Source: Pseudomonas putida NBRC 14164 (GTDB lineage: Bacteria > Pseudomonadota > Gammaproteobacteria > Pseudomonadales > Pseudomonadaceae). From it: a DNA stretch of 64,000 nt. A program made the translations under genes and the position numbers. Positions 48,352-61,203 of this stretch are shown piece after piece. Under the pieces are notes generated by a model, which was not told the DNA's origin, did no database searches, and saw only the letters and a list, made by a program, of their open reading frames with translations. Position 1 is the stretch's first letter. Each line of letters starts with the position of its first letter. The DNA is taken from NCBI RefSeq assembly GCF_000412675.1, contig NC_021505.1, positions 552,501 through 616,500 on the forward strand. Reading direction: 5' to 3'.

Positions 48352-49113
48352 ATGAAAACTGCATTCGTGACTGGCGCCTCCTCAGGCTTTGGCCGAGCCA
48401 TATGCCGCACCTTGGTTGCCAAGGGCTACCGTGTGATCGGTGGCGCCCGCCGCCTGGACAAGCTGCAGGCACTGGAGCATGAGCTTGGCGACAACTTCAT
48501 TCCACTGGCGCTGGATGTGACTGATGGGCAGTCGATCAGCGCAGCAGTTGCGCAGATCAACGAAGCTGCGTCGAGCATCAATGTGCTGGTCAACAACGCA
48601 GGTCTGGCGCTGGGTATCGAGCGGGCTCCGGCCTGCAGCGCCGAGAACTGGCAGCGCATGATCGACACAAACATCACCGGCCTGGCCATGGTCACCCACG
48701 CGGTGTTGCCACAGATGGTCGAAGCCGACAGTGGCATGATCATCAACATGGGTTCGATTGCCGGCACTTACCCCTACCCGGGCGGTAATGTTTATGGCGC
48801 AAGCAAGGCATTCGTGCGTCAGTTCAGCCTGAACCTGCGCGCCGATCTGGCAGGCACCCGCGTGCGGGTCAGCAACATCGAACCTGGGCTGTGTTCCGGG
48901 ACCGATTTCTCGGTGGTACGCCTGAACGGCGACCTGAATGCGGTGGATGCGTTGTACCGTGATGTGCAGGCAATCCTGCCCGAGGACATTGCCGCCACGG
49001 TTGCCTGGATCGCCGAACAGCCGCCACACGTAAACATCAACACGCTCGAAATCATGCCGGTGGCGCAGAGCAGTGCGGCCTTGAACGTGGCGCGCAATCT
49101 ACCGCTGTGCTGA
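48352..49113 (+). CDS. Short-chain dehydrogenase, YdfG-like (3-hydroxy acid dehydrogenase)
   Basis: A 253-residue NADP-type SDR. The cofactor motif is TGASSGFG (7-14), and the catalytic residues are S135, Y148 and K152. The segments NNAGLALGIE, GGNVYGASKAFVRQFSLNLR and HVNINTLEIMPV closely resemble E. coli YdfG. YdfG oxidises L-allo-threonine, L-serine and 3-hydroxypropionate and reduces malonic semialdehyde. Lying 24 nt after the permease in the oxygenase operon, it is a natural candidate to oxidise a beta-hydroxylated amino acid. Confidence 0.9.
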   Translation: MKTAFVTGASSGFGRAICRTLVAKGYRVIGGARRLDKLQALEHELGDNFIPLALDVTDGQSISAAVAQINEAASSINVLVNNAGLALGIERAPACSAENWQRMIDTNITGLAMVTHAVLPQMVEADSGMIINMGSIAGTYPYPGGNVYGASKAFVRQFSLNLRADLAGTRVRVSNIEPGLCSGTDFSVVRLNGDLNAVDALYRDVQAILPEDIAATVAWIAEQPPHVNINTLEIMPVAQSSAALNVARNLPLC

Positions 49114-49153
49114 CCGGGATCAATCGCACTTTCGGCATTCTTGACTAGTCTTA

Positions 49154-49184
49154 ACGGTTGGCGGCATGACTTTGCCGCCACCGT
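49154..49184 (+). other. Stable hairpin between SDR gene and fdoG
   Basis: ACGGTTGGCGGCA and TGCCGCCACCGT form a 12-bp stem with one bulged T and a 6-nt loop. There is no T-run, so it is a weak terminator at best and may belong to the fdoG 5' leader. Confidence 0.5.
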
Positions 49185-49241
49185 GATGACCCGAGGTGCC
49201 GGCAACGCCCCGAGCGCCCGAAAACTGATCAGGAGTGCACG

Positions 49242-52200
49242 ATGGACCTCAACCGTCGGCAATTCTTCAAGGTCGCCGCAGTTGGCCTTGGAGGCTCGAG
49301 CCTGGCGGCGTTGGGCATGGCCCCGACGCCGGCCTTCGCCGAGCAGGTGCGTCACTTCAAGCTGGCGCACACCAAAGAAGCCCGTAACACCTGCCCCTAC
49401 TGCTCGGTCGGCTGTGGCCTGATCCTGTACAGCCAGGGCGATGCGGGCAAGAACGTCAAACAGAGCATCATCCATATCGAAGGTGACGCCGACCACCCGG
49501 TCAACCGCGGCACCCTATGCCCGAAAGGCGCCGGCCTGCTGGACTTTATCCACAGCCCAAGCCGCCTGCAGTACCCCGAGGTACGCAAGCCGGGTAGCAA
49601 GGAGTGGGTGCGGGTCAGCTGGGACGAGGCGCTCGACCGCGTCGCCGACCTGATGAAGCAGGACCGCGACGCCAACTTCATCGAGAAGAACGCCCAGGGG
49701 CAAACCGTCAACCGCTGGCTTACCACCGGTTTTCTTGCTGCCTCCGCCGCCTCCAGCGAGGCTGGCTACCTGACCCACAAGGTCGTCCGCGCAACAGGCA
49801 TGCTGGGGTTCGATAACCAGGCACGTGTCTGACATGGCCCGACGGTGGCAAGTCTTGCCCCGACGTACGGCCGTGGCGCCATGACCAACCACTGGTCCGA
49901 TATCGCCAACGCGAATCTGGTCCTGGTGATGGGTGGCAACGCAGCAGAAGCGCATCCGTGCGGCTTCAAATGGGTGACCGAGGCCAAGGCGCACAACAAG
50001 GCGCGGCTGATTGTGGTCGACCCACGCTTTACCCGTACCGCTTCGGTGGCGGACTACTACGCGCCGATCCGCACCGGTACCGACATCGCCTTCATGGGCG
50101 GGCTGATCAATTACCTGCTGAGCACCGACAAGATCCAGCACGAATACGTGCGCAACTACACCGACGTGTCGTTCATCGTCAAAGAGAGCTATGGCTTCGA
50201 GGACGGGCTGTTCAGCGGCTACGACGAGGCCAAGCGCGTGTACGCCGACAAATCCGGTTGGGGTTACGAGCTGGGCGAGGACGGTTTTGCCAAGGTCGAC
50301 CCGACCCTGCAGCACCCGCGTTGCGTGTTCCAGCTGATGAAGCAGCATTACAGCCGCTACACCCCTGAGCTGGCGAGCATGATCTGTGGCATGCCACAGG
50401 ACGCCATGATGAAGGTCTGGGAAGAGATCGCCACCTGCTCGGTACCGGGCAAGACCATGACGATTCTCTATGCACTGGGCTGGACGCAACACTCCATCGG
50501 TGCGCAGATCATCCGCAGCGCGGCCATGGTCCAGCTGCTGCTGGGCAACGTCGGCATGCCAGGTGGCGGGGTCAACGCACTGCGCGGGCATTCCAACATC
50601 CAGGGCCTGACCGACCTCGGCCTGCTGTCGAACTCGCTGCCGGGTTACCTGACCCTGGCTGGGGATGCCGAGCAGGACTACGCCACCTACATCGACAAGC
50701 GCGCATCCAAACCGCTGCGCCCGGGGCAACTGTCGTACTGGCAGAACTACGGCAAGTTCCACGTCAGCCTGATGAAGGCGTGGTACGGCGCCAACGCCAC
50801 GGCAGAAAACAACTGGGGTTATGACTGGCTGCCCAAGCTCGACGTGCCTGCCTATGACGTGTTGCGCATGTTCGAGATGATGAGCCAAGGCAAGGTCAAC
50901 GGCTACGTGTGCCAAGGCTTCAACCCGATCGCTGCGCTGCCGGACAAGAACCGCGTGACTGCGGCATTGGGCAAGCTCAAGTGGCTGGTGATCATGGACC
51001 CGCTGGCTACCGAAACCTCGGAGTTCTGGCGCAACGCCGGGCCATTCAACGATGTCGATACGGCCAGTATCCAGACCGAAGTGATCCGCCTGCCCACCAC
51101 CTGCTTCGCCGAGGAGGATGGCTCGCTGGTCAACAGCAGCCGCTGGCTGCAATGGCACTGGAAGGGGGCCGACGGCCCGGGTGAGACCCGTACCGACGTG
51201 CAGATCATGAGCGAGCTGTTCCTGCGCATGCGCCAACGCTACCAGGCCGAGGGCGGCGCCTACCCTGACGCGATCATGAACATCAGCTGGCCGTACAGGA
51301 TTCCTGAAGAGCCATCCCCGGAGGAGCTGGCCAAGGAGATGAACGGCTGGGCAGTCACCGACCTTACCGACGCCACCGGCGCCACGCTCAAAGCCGGCCA
51401 GCAGCTGTCGGGCTTCGGGCAGTTGAAGGACGATGGCAGCACCGCGTCCGGCTGCTGGATCTTCGCCGGCAGCTGGACCGAGCAGGGCAACCAGATGGCC
51501 CGTCGTGACAACAGCGACCCCTACGGCATGCATCAGGTGCAGAACTGGGCCTGGGCCTGGCCGGCCAACCGCCGCATCCTCTACAACCGTGCCTCCAGCG
51601 ACCCGCAAGGCAAGCCGTGGGACCCGGAGAAAAAGCGCCTGGTGTGGTGGAACGGCAAGGCCTGGACCGGCACCGACGTGCCGGACTTCAAGGTCGACTC
51701 GCCACCGGAAGCGGGTATGAACCCGTTCATCATGAACCCTGAAGGCGTGGCGCGCTTCTTCGCCATCGACAAGATGGCCGAAGGCCCGTTCCCCGAGCAT
51801 TACGAGCCATTCGAAACGCCGATTGGCATCAACCCGCTGCACCCGCAGAACAAGAAGGTGGTCAGCAACCCGGCCGGGCGCATCTTCGACTCGGTGTGGG
51901 ACACCCTCGGCACCCACGACGAGTTCCCCTATGCGGCGACCACCTACCGGCTCACCGAGCACTTCCACTTCTGGAGCAAGCATTGCCGGCTCAACGCCAT
52001 TGCCCAGCCGGAGCAGTTCGTCGAGATCGGCGAGGTACTCGCCAATGAGAAAGGCATCAAGGCCGGCGACCGGGTGCGAGTGTCGAGCAAGCGCGGGCAT
52101 ATCGATGCGGTGGCAGTGGTGACCAAGCGGATTCGCCCGCTGCAGGTCAACAACCAGACCGTGCACCAGATCGGCATCCCATTGCACTGGGGCTTCACCG

Positions 52201-52310
52201 GTGCAACGCGGCATGGCTACCTGACCAACACGCTGGTGCCATTCCTGGGTGACGGCAACACGCAGACGCCAGAGTCCAAGTCGTTCCTCGTCAAAGTGGA
52301 GAAACTCTGA
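49242..52310 (+). CDS. fdoG: Formate dehydrogenase-O/N-type major subunit, selenoprotein
   Basis: A 1022-residue molybdenum (bis-MGD) enzyme oxidising formate in the periplasm. A twin-arginine signal is at the N-terminus (RRQFFK at 5-10). The [4Fe-4S] cysteines are C51, C54, C58 and C93. The in-frame TGA at 49830-49832 is residue 197, where E. coli FdnG/FdoG have selenocysteine (context [18 protein letters not shown]). A SECIS-like hairpin follows at once. Gene callers that stop at TGA would report two fragments. It overlaps fdoH (TGATGG) and is the selenoprotein served by selA, selB and tRNA-Sec downstream. Confidence 0.97.
49830..49873 (+). promoter_or_regulatory. Selenocysteine codon and bacterial SECIS element
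   Basis: The TGA is followed by a stem-loop whose apex, GGCAAGTCTTGCC, keeps the G-T-containing loop recognised by SelB in E. coli fdnG and fdhF. The outer arms GGCCCGACG and CGTACGGCC give partial pairing. Confidence 0.85.
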
Positions 52311-53260
52311 TGGCCAGCCAAGACATCATCGCCCGCTCGGCCACCACCACCGTACCGCCTTCGGTACGCCAGCAGCAGGAAGTCGCCAAGCTGATCGATA
52401 CCACCAAGTGCATCGGCTGCAAGGCCTGCCAGGTGGCGTGTTCGGAGTGGAACGAACTGCGTGACGAGGTCGGCCACAACCACGGCACCTACGACAACCC
52501 CCAGGACCTCACTGCCGAGACCTGGACACTGATGCGCTTCACCGAGCACGAGCGCGACGACGGCAACCTGGAGTGGCTGATCCGCAAGGATGGTTGCATG
52601 CACTGCGCCGACCCAGGTTGCCTGAAGGCCTGCCCGAGCCCGGGGGCGATCATCAAGCACGCCAACGGCATCGTCGACTTCAACCAGGACCACTGCATCG
52701 GTTGCGGTTACTGCATTACCGGCTGCCCGTTCAACATCCCGCGCATCTCGCAGAAGGACCACAAGGCGTACAAGTGCACGCTGTGTTCCGACCGCGTGAG
52801 CGTGGGCCTGGAGCCGGCCTGCGTGAAAACCTGCCCGACCGGGGCGATCGTGTTCGGCAGCAAGGACGAGATGAAGGTGCACGCCGCCGAGCGCATCGTC
52901 GACCTGAAGTCGCGGGGCTACGACAAGGCCGGGCTGTACGACCCGGATGGCGTCGGTGGCACCCACGTGATGTACGTGCTGCACCATGCCGACACGCCGA
53001 GGCTGTACGCCGGCCTGCCGGACCAGCCGGTGATCAGCCCGCTTGTGGGGCTGTGGAAGGGCTTCACCAAACCGCTGGCGCTGCTGGCCATGGGCGCGGC
53101 GGTATTGGCCGGGTTCTTCCACTACGTGCGGGTAGGCCCGCAGCGGGTAGAGGAGGACGAGCACCCAGCGCCGCCCGATGACAGCGTGCACCAGGTAGAC
53201 CCGGCGGTGCATGTCTACGATCCGAAGCAGCCCGGTGGGCAAGGGGAGCAGCGGCCATGA
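52310..53260 (+). CDS. fdoH: Formate dehydrogenase iron-sulfur (beta) subunit
   Basis: A 316-residue electron-transfer subunit with four [4Fe-4S] cysteine groups: [11 protein letters not shown] (34-44), [13 protein letters not shown] (96-108), [11 protein letters not shown] (129-139) and CTLC...CVKTC (156-175). A single membrane anchor spans about 255-273. It overlaps fdoG and fdoI by one and four bases respectively, so the three are translationally coupled. Confidence 0.96.
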   Translation: MASQDIIARSATTTVPPSVRQQQEVAKLIDTTKCIGCKACQVACSEWNELRDEVGHNHGTYDNPQDLTAETWTLMRFTEHERDDGNLEWLIRKDGCMHCADPGCLKACPSPGAIIKHANGIVDFNQDHCIGCGYCITGCPFNIPRISQKDHKAYKCTLCSDRVSVGLEPACVKTCPTGAIVFGSKDEMKVHAAERIVDLKSRGYDKAGLYDPDGVGGTHVMYVLHHADTPRLYAGLPDQPVISPLVGLWKGFTKPLALLAMGAAVLAGFFHYVRVGPQRVEEDEHPAPPDDSVHQVDPAVHVYDPKQPGGQGEQRP

Positions 53261-53913
53261 ACGACAACAAACCCATCCTGCGCTACAACGCCAACGAGCG
53301 GACCAACCACTGGATTGTCGCCATCCTGTTCTTCATGGCCGGGCTTTCCGGGCTGGCGCTGTTTCACCCGGCGCTGTTCTGGTTAAGCCATCTGTTCGGC
53401 GGTGGGCCGTGGACGCGCATCCTGCACCCGTTCATGGGTGTGGCGATGTTCGTGTTTTTCCTCGGCCTGGTGTTCCGCTTCTGGCGCGCCAACTTCATCA
53501 CCGCCAACGACCGCCTGTGGTTGCGTCGCATTGATCGGGTGATGGTCAACCGCGAAGACGGCGTGCCCCCCATTGGTAAATACAACGCCGGGCAGAAGCT
53601 GCTGTTCTGGACGCTATTGTTGTGCATGCTGGTGTTGTTGATCAGCGGCGTGGTGATCTGGCGGGCCTATTTCAGTCACTTCTTTGATATAGGCTCGATT
53701 CGCCTGGCATCGCTTGCCCACGCACTGGCGGGCTTCGTGCTGATCCTCAGCATCATCGTGCACATCTACGCCGGCATCTGGATCAAGGGTTCGATCGGCG
53801 CCATGCTGCATGGCTGGGTCAGCCGTGCCTGGGCGCGCAAGCACCATGCGTTGTGGTACCGCGAAGTGACCGGCGACAAGACGCCGGGCAATCACGGACG
53901 AAAAGAAGGATGA
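53257..53913 (+). CDS. fdoI: Formate dehydrogenase cytochrome b556 (gamma) subunit
   Basis: A 218-residue membrane subunit with four transmembrane helices. Candidate heme b ligands H18, H57, H155 and H169 fall at the same numbers as in E. coli FdnI. It passes electrons to the quinone pool. Confidence 0.95.
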   Translation: MNDNKPILRYNANERTNHWIVAILFFMAGLSGLALFHPALFWLSHLFGGGPWTRILHPFMGVAMFVFFLGLVFRFWRANFITANDRLWLRRIDRVMVNREDGVPPIGKYNAGQKLLFWTLLLCMLVLLISGVVIWRAYFSHFFDIGSIRLASLAHALAGFVLILSIIVHIYAGIWIKGSIGAMLHGWVSRAWARKHHALWYREVTGDKTPGNHGRKEG

Positions 53914-53917
53914 GCGC

Positions 53918-54844
53918 TTGAGCACGATACTTGAACCTGGGCAGATCGAGGCATCGGCGGTAGCGCCGCCGTTCCTGCATCTGCCCCCCGCCAATCTGTT
54001 CGAACTGCGCGCTGCGCGCCTTGAGCAACTGGCCGATGGCAATGCCCTTGGCGACTATCTGCGGCTGATCGCGCAGTTGTGCCGCATCCAGCAGCAGCTT
54101 CTGGGTAACCCGCCCGGTGGTATGCCGGTGGCCGAGGAGCGTCAACGCCTGTGCATAAGTCATGGCTTGCCGCCGCTGGCGGCCGACAGCCTGGTGCGTG
54201 AAGGGCCTTGGCTTGTCTGGTTGCAGGCCTTGCTGGAGCACTGCAGCGGCGCTACAGGCGGCCCGTTGGGTGAAGCATTGCAGGTGCTGCGCAGCAGTGA
54301 TGACCATCAGCGCAAGGGCTGGGGCATCGCCTTGCTGGCGGGCCAGTACGACGCGGTGCCTGCGGCATTGGTGCCGTTTTTGGGCGCTGCGTTGCAGGCG
54401 GCCTGGTCCAGTTGGTTGCTGGCGCTGCCGGCGCCGGAGCTCAAACCCGCCGGTAGCCTGGCCCAGTGTCCGGCGTGCGGTTCGCCGGCAATGGCCGGGG
54501 TGGTGCGTAACCGCGGCAAGCACAATGGCTTGCGCTATCTGGCCTGTTCGCTGTGTGCCTGTGAATGGCATGTGGTGCGGGTCAAGTGTGTGTACTGCGA
54601 GTCGAGCAAGGACTTGCGCTACACCAGCCTGGAAGATGACCGCCATGCGCCGGGCAAGGCACCGCTGCGAGCGGAGTGCTGCCCGGGGTGCAGTACGTAC
54701 CTGAAGCAGAATTATCTGGAAAACGACGCGGCGGCCGAGCCGCTGGCCGACGACCTGGCCAGCCTGGTGCTGGATATGCGCCTGGACGAGGAGGGCTTCC
54801 ATCGCCTGGCGCCCAACCTGATGCTCGCGCCGGGTAGTGGTTGA
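53918..54844 (+). CDS. fdhE: Formate dehydrogenase accessory protein FdhE
   Basis: A 308-residue cytoplasmic protein needed for assembly or quality control of respiratory formate dehydrogenases. Four CxxC units between about 184 and 258 (CPACG, CSLC, CVYC, CPGC) form rubredoxin-like metal sites. The start is TTG at 53918, the only codon giving the correct frame next to AGAAGGA; an ATG at 53910 is out of frame and stops at once. Confidence 0.93.
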   Translation: MSTILEPGQIEASAVAPPFLHLPPANLFELRAARLEQLADGNALGDYLRLIAQLCRIQQQLLGNPPGGMPVAEERQRLCISHGLPPLAADSLVREGPWLVWLQALLEHCSGATGGPLGEALQVLRSSDDHQRKGWGIALLAGQYDAVPAALVPFLGAALQAAWSSWLLALPAPELKPAGSLAQCPACGSPAMAGVVRNRGKHNGLRYLACSLCACEWHVVRVKCVYCESSKDLRYTSLEDDRHAPGKAPLRAECCPGCSTYLKQNYLENDAAAEPLADDLASLVLDMRLDEEGFHRLAPNLMLAPGSG

Positions 54845-54867
54845 GTGTCTACACTGGACACCGAGTT

Positions 54868-54931
54868 GCCTTCTTCGCGGGTAAACCCGCTCCGCGGACC
54901 CTGTGGGAGCGGGTTCACCCGCGAAGAGGCC
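54868..54931. repeat. REP element pair between fdhE and selA
   Basis: A copy of the P. putida-type REP sequence (CCTGTGGGAGCGGGTTCACC...GAAGAGGCC) lies at 54900-54931. A partial inverted copy is at 54868-54892. Transcribed, the pair forms a stable hairpin inside the fdhE-selA message. Confidence 0.85.
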
Positions 54932-54959
54932 AGTACAGACACCGGATCAGCCAAGGTAG

Positions 54960-58312
<3,353 letters not shown>

Positions 58313-58318
58313 GTTCAA

Positions 58319-58414
58319 GGAAGGCAATCGCGCCCGGTGGCGCGGCCGGGCTTCAAACCCGGTTGGGGACGGCAGCCGTTCCCGGGCAGGTTCGACTCCC
58401 GCTGCCTTCCGCCA
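58319..58414 (+). tRNA. selC: tRNA-Sec (TCA)
   Basis: A 96-nt tRNA with an extended acceptor stem (GGAAGGCA / TGCCTTCC), a long variable arm and anticodon TCA at 58353-58355. The T-arm GGTTCGACTCCC and terminal GCCA are present. It is read from the same strand directly after selB, so it may be cut from the selAB transcript. Confidence 0.97.
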
Positions 58415-58474
58415 TTTTCATTCGCCTGTCGGGGCTCTACGGGGCGCTTCACAGCGTTTGGGACTTGCACGGGA

Positions 58475-58506
58475 CCTGTGGGAGCGTGTTCACCCGCGAA
58501 GAGGCC
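58475..58506. repeat. Single REP element
   Basis: CCTGTGGGAGCGTGTTCACC...GAAGAGGCC, differing by one base from the copy at 54900. It lies between tRNA-Sec and the convergent asparaginase gene. Confidence 0.8.
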
Positions 58507-58520
58507 CTGAAGGGTGAAGC

Positions 58521-59510
58521 CTAAGCCCGCTCCCCACACAGATCCAGGGCAAACCACTGTTCTGCAGTATCCACATCCAACCCCGCCCCCAGCAGCGCAA
58601 CCATCTTGCCCAGCGCCGCCTCACGGGTCATGCCACCGCCACTGACCAGCCCGGCCCCACGCAAGCGGTTACCCGCCGCATAGGTATCGAACACCACCGA
58701 ACCCTCAGGGCACTGGCTGATCGCTGCCAACATCACGCCACGCTGGCGCGCCGCCCGCAGCACATTCAGCAGCGCCTGGTCATCCGACGGCCCGGTACCG
58801 CTGCCGTAGCACTCCAGCAGCAAACCCTGCACACCACTGTCGATCAAGGCCTGCAAGTGCCCGGCCTGCAGCCCGGGGAACACCGGCACTATCGCCAGGT
58901 TGACCGGCTGGCGCGGGTGCTTGTAGCCAAGCTCGGCGGGAATCGCCCCGGCCCGCTCGCCGTCGCGATGGCGCGGCAACGCAGCAAAGGCATCGAACGC
59001 CTCGCTGCGAAGCTTCGACGCCCGGCAGCCATGCAGCAGCTGATCGTGGAAGTACAGCTGCACGCCATTCTCCAGCCCTTGTTCGAACTGGCGCAGCGCA
59101 CCGCACAGGTTGGCCCAGGCATCGCTGTCTGCGGCACCTGCCGGCAGCATCGAGCCGGTCAGCAGCACCGGGACTGGCAGGCCCAGCAGCAAAAACGACA
59201 ACGCCGCGGCGCTGTAAGCCATGCTGTCGGTGCCATGCAACACCAGCACGCCATCATGGCCTGCCACATCCACCGCTTCGACGATGGCATCGCGCATCGC
59301 CAGCCAGTTGTGCTGTTGCATGTTGGCGCTGTCGAGCAGCGGGTTCAGCTCCTGAAGCGACCAGTGCACCTGGGGGGCATCGGCCATCTTGGCAAAGTGC
59401 TCACGCATCCGCGCTTCGAAGCCACCGGCTGGCGCCAGGCCTTCCGGTGTTTCGAGCATGCCGATGGTGCCACCGGTATAGAGAACGAGAAGATTCTTTA
59501 CTGCACGCAT
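58521..59510 (-). CDS. ansA: L-asparaginase, cytoplasmic (type I-like)
   Basis: A 329-residue hydrolase of asparagine to aspartate and ammonia. The catalytic threonines are T12 (YTGGTIGM) and T94 with D95 (HGTDSM). There is no signal peptide, which argues for the cytoplasmic type rather than periplasmic AnsB. The ATG at 59510 has ACGGA at suitable spacing; an ATG three codons upstream (59519) lacks one. Confidence 0.9.
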   Translation of the reverse strand: MRAVKNLLVLYTGGTIGMLETPEGLAPAGGFEARMREHFAKMADAPQVHWSLQELNPLLDSANMQQHNWLAMRDAIVEAVDVAGHDGVLVLHGTDSMAYSAAALSFLLLGLPVPVLLTGSMLPAGAADSDAWANLCGALRQFEQGLENGVQLYFHDQLLHGCRASKLRSEAFDAFAALPRHRDGERAGAIPAELGYKHPRQPVNLAIVPVFPGLQAGHLQALIDSGVQGLLLECYGSGTGPSDDQALLNVLRAARQRGVMLAAISQCPEGSVVFDTYAAGNRLRGAGLVSGGGMTREAALGKMVALLGAGLDVDTAEQWFALDLCGERA

Positions 59511-59544
59511 GGAAAACATCCGTAGCGGTGAGCCGAGAAAGAAA

Positions 59545-59567
59545 AGCCGCCCGCGGAAGGGGCGGCT
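59545..59567 (-). terminator. Terminator of the alanine/glycine symporter gene
   Basis: On the minus strand AGCCGCCC pairs with GGGCGGCT and is followed by TTTCTTTC. It lies 15 nt after the symporter stop and before ansA, so the two genes are probably separate units. Confidence 0.75.
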
Positions 59568-59582
59568 GGGCAGGAGAGGATA

Positions 59583-61025
59583 TCAGCGCTGCGGCTGAGC
59601 CTGGACGGCTGCTTTGTCAGCGGCTGTTTCCACCTGTGGATTGGCAGGCCAGGCATTGCGGTCCAGGTCCAGGTCGGTGAACTTGCTCGAGTCGAACACA
59701 GGCTGGCCGATGCCGGCTTTGCGCTGGTCGTCGTAGTCGCGCATCACGCGCAGGCCGACCTTGAACAGCAGGGCCAGGGCCACCAGGTTGACGAAGGCCA
59801 GGCAGGTCATGGTGATGTCGGCGAAGGCGAACACGGTCGACAGGTCTTGCATCGAGCCCCACACCACCAGTGCCAGCACCAGGCCACGGAACACCATCAG
59901 CACCACGCGGTTGCGGGTGAGGAACTGCAGGCTGTTCTCGCCCAGGTAGTAGTTGTAGAGGATGCAGGTGAACACGAACAGCGACAGCGCCACGCTGACG
60001 AACACACGGCCCCAGTCACCGACCACGGCGGCCAGCGAGTTCTGGGTCAGGACAATGCCGTCACCCTCGAAGCCCGGGGTGTAGAAGCCCGACAGCAGGA
60101 TCAGCAGCGCGGTGCAGGTGCAAATCACGAAGGTGTCGAGGAACACACTGAAGGCCTGGACCACGCCCTGGGCGCCCGGGTGTTTCACGGCAGCCACGGC
60201 GGCGACGTTCGGCGCACTGCCCAGGCCGGCTTCGTTGGCGAACACACCACGCTTCACACCCATGACGATGGCGCTGCCCAGCAGGCCGCCAAACGCCGGG
60301 TCGAGGCCGAAGGCGCTCTTGAAGATGGTTTCCAGCATGGCCGGCACGTGTTCGATCTGGGTGCCGATCACGTATAGGGTCACGCCGATGTAGGCCAAGG
60401 TCTTGATCGGTACCAGCAGGTCCGACACGGCGGCGATGCGCTTGATGCCGCCGATGAAGGTGATGGCCAGCAGCACTGCCAGGACGATACCGGTCTGGCT
60501 TGGGGCAAAGTCAAAGGCGTTCTGCAGCGAGTGGGTCACGGTGTACGACTGCAGGCCGATGAAGGCGAAGCCGTAGGTGACCAGCAGCAGGATCGAGAAC
60601 ACGATGGCCATGCTTTTGCGCTTCAGGCCATGCTGGATGTAGTAGGCCGGGCCGCCACGGTACAGGCCGTCGCCGTCGGCGCGCTTGTAGACCTGGGCCA
60701 GGGTGCATTCGAAGAAGCTGCTGGACATGCCCACCAGTGCGGTGACCCACATCCAGAACACGGCGCCCGGGCCACCCAGGGTCACGGCGATACCGACACC
60801 GGCAATGTTACCGGCGCCAACGCGGCCGGCCAGGCTCAACATCAGGGCCTGGAAGGAGCTCAGCTGGCCTGCCTGGCCACGCAGCGATTCCTTGAAAACG
60901 GTGAACATGTGGCCGAAATGGCGGAACTGAACGAAACGCGAACGGATAGTGAAGTAGCTACCCAGCCCTACGATCAGCACGATGAGGAGTTTCCCCGAAA
61001 GGAAATCGTTGAGTACTTCGAGCAT
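59583..61025 (-). CDS. Alanine/glycine:cation symporter (AGCS family)
   Basis: A 480-residue sodium-coupled amino acid permease with about eleven transmembrane helices. AGCS signatures are AGRVGAGNIAGVGIAVTLGGPGAVFWMW (in two stretches near 66-93), MGVKRGVFANEAGLGSAPN and the typical GGPAYYIQ. The cytoplasmic tail (about 440-480) is hydrophilic. It is divergent from an XRE-type regulator. Confidence 0.93.
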   Translation of the reverse strand: MLEVLNDFLSGKLLIVLIVGLGSYFTIRSRFVQFRHFGHMFTVFKESLRGQAGQLSSFQALMLSLAGRVGAGNIAGVGIAVTLGGPGAVFWMWVTALVGMSSSFFECTLAQVYKRADGDGLYRGGPAYYIQHGLKRKSMAIVFSILLLVTYGFAFIGLQSYTVTHSLQNAFDFAPSQTGIVLAVLLAITFIGGIKRIAAVSDLLVPIKTLAYIGVTLYVIGTQIEHVPAMLETIFKSAFGLDPAFGGLLGSAIVMGVKRGVFANEAGLGSAPNVAAVAAVKHPGAQGVVQAFSVFLDTFVICTCTALLILLSGFYTPGFEGDGIVLTQNSLAAVVGDWGRVFVSVALSLFVFTCILYNYYLGENSLQFLTRNRVVLMVFRGLVLALVVWGSMQDLSTVFAFADITMTCLAFVNLVALALLFKVGLRVMRDYDDQRKAGIGQPVFDSSKFTDLDLDRNAWPANPQVETAADKAAVQAQPQR

Positions 61026-61150
61026 TGGAAAATGACCTCGATTCTTATTCTTCGTGTGGAATGACCAGCGGACGGCAGGCGCACCGCTATTCGTTGGGGC
61101 GAATGGTTGGCCATGACAAGAGTCGTTACAATTTCGCGGGTTGCTCTGAC

Positions 61151-61173
61151 TTGATGCTAGTTGATGCTACAAT
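61151..61173 (+). promoter_or_regulatory. Tandem 10-bp repeat with -10-like box before the XRE regulator
   Basis: TTGATGCTAG (61151-61160) is followed directly by TTGATGCTAC (61161-61170), and TACAAT overlaps the second copy (61168-61173). It lies 30-50 nt before the regulator and in the gap shared with the symporter; a candidate operator or promoter element. Confidence 0.5.
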
Positions 61174-61203
61174 GGCGTCATTCGCGTCACCTGGGTTCCG
61201 CAC

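Noticed and set aside
49242..49832. fdoG as a pseudogene broken by a stop codon
   Set aside because: The TGA is exactly at the Sec position of FdnG/FdoG, a SECIS hairpin follows, and selA, selB and tRNA-Sec are adjacent.
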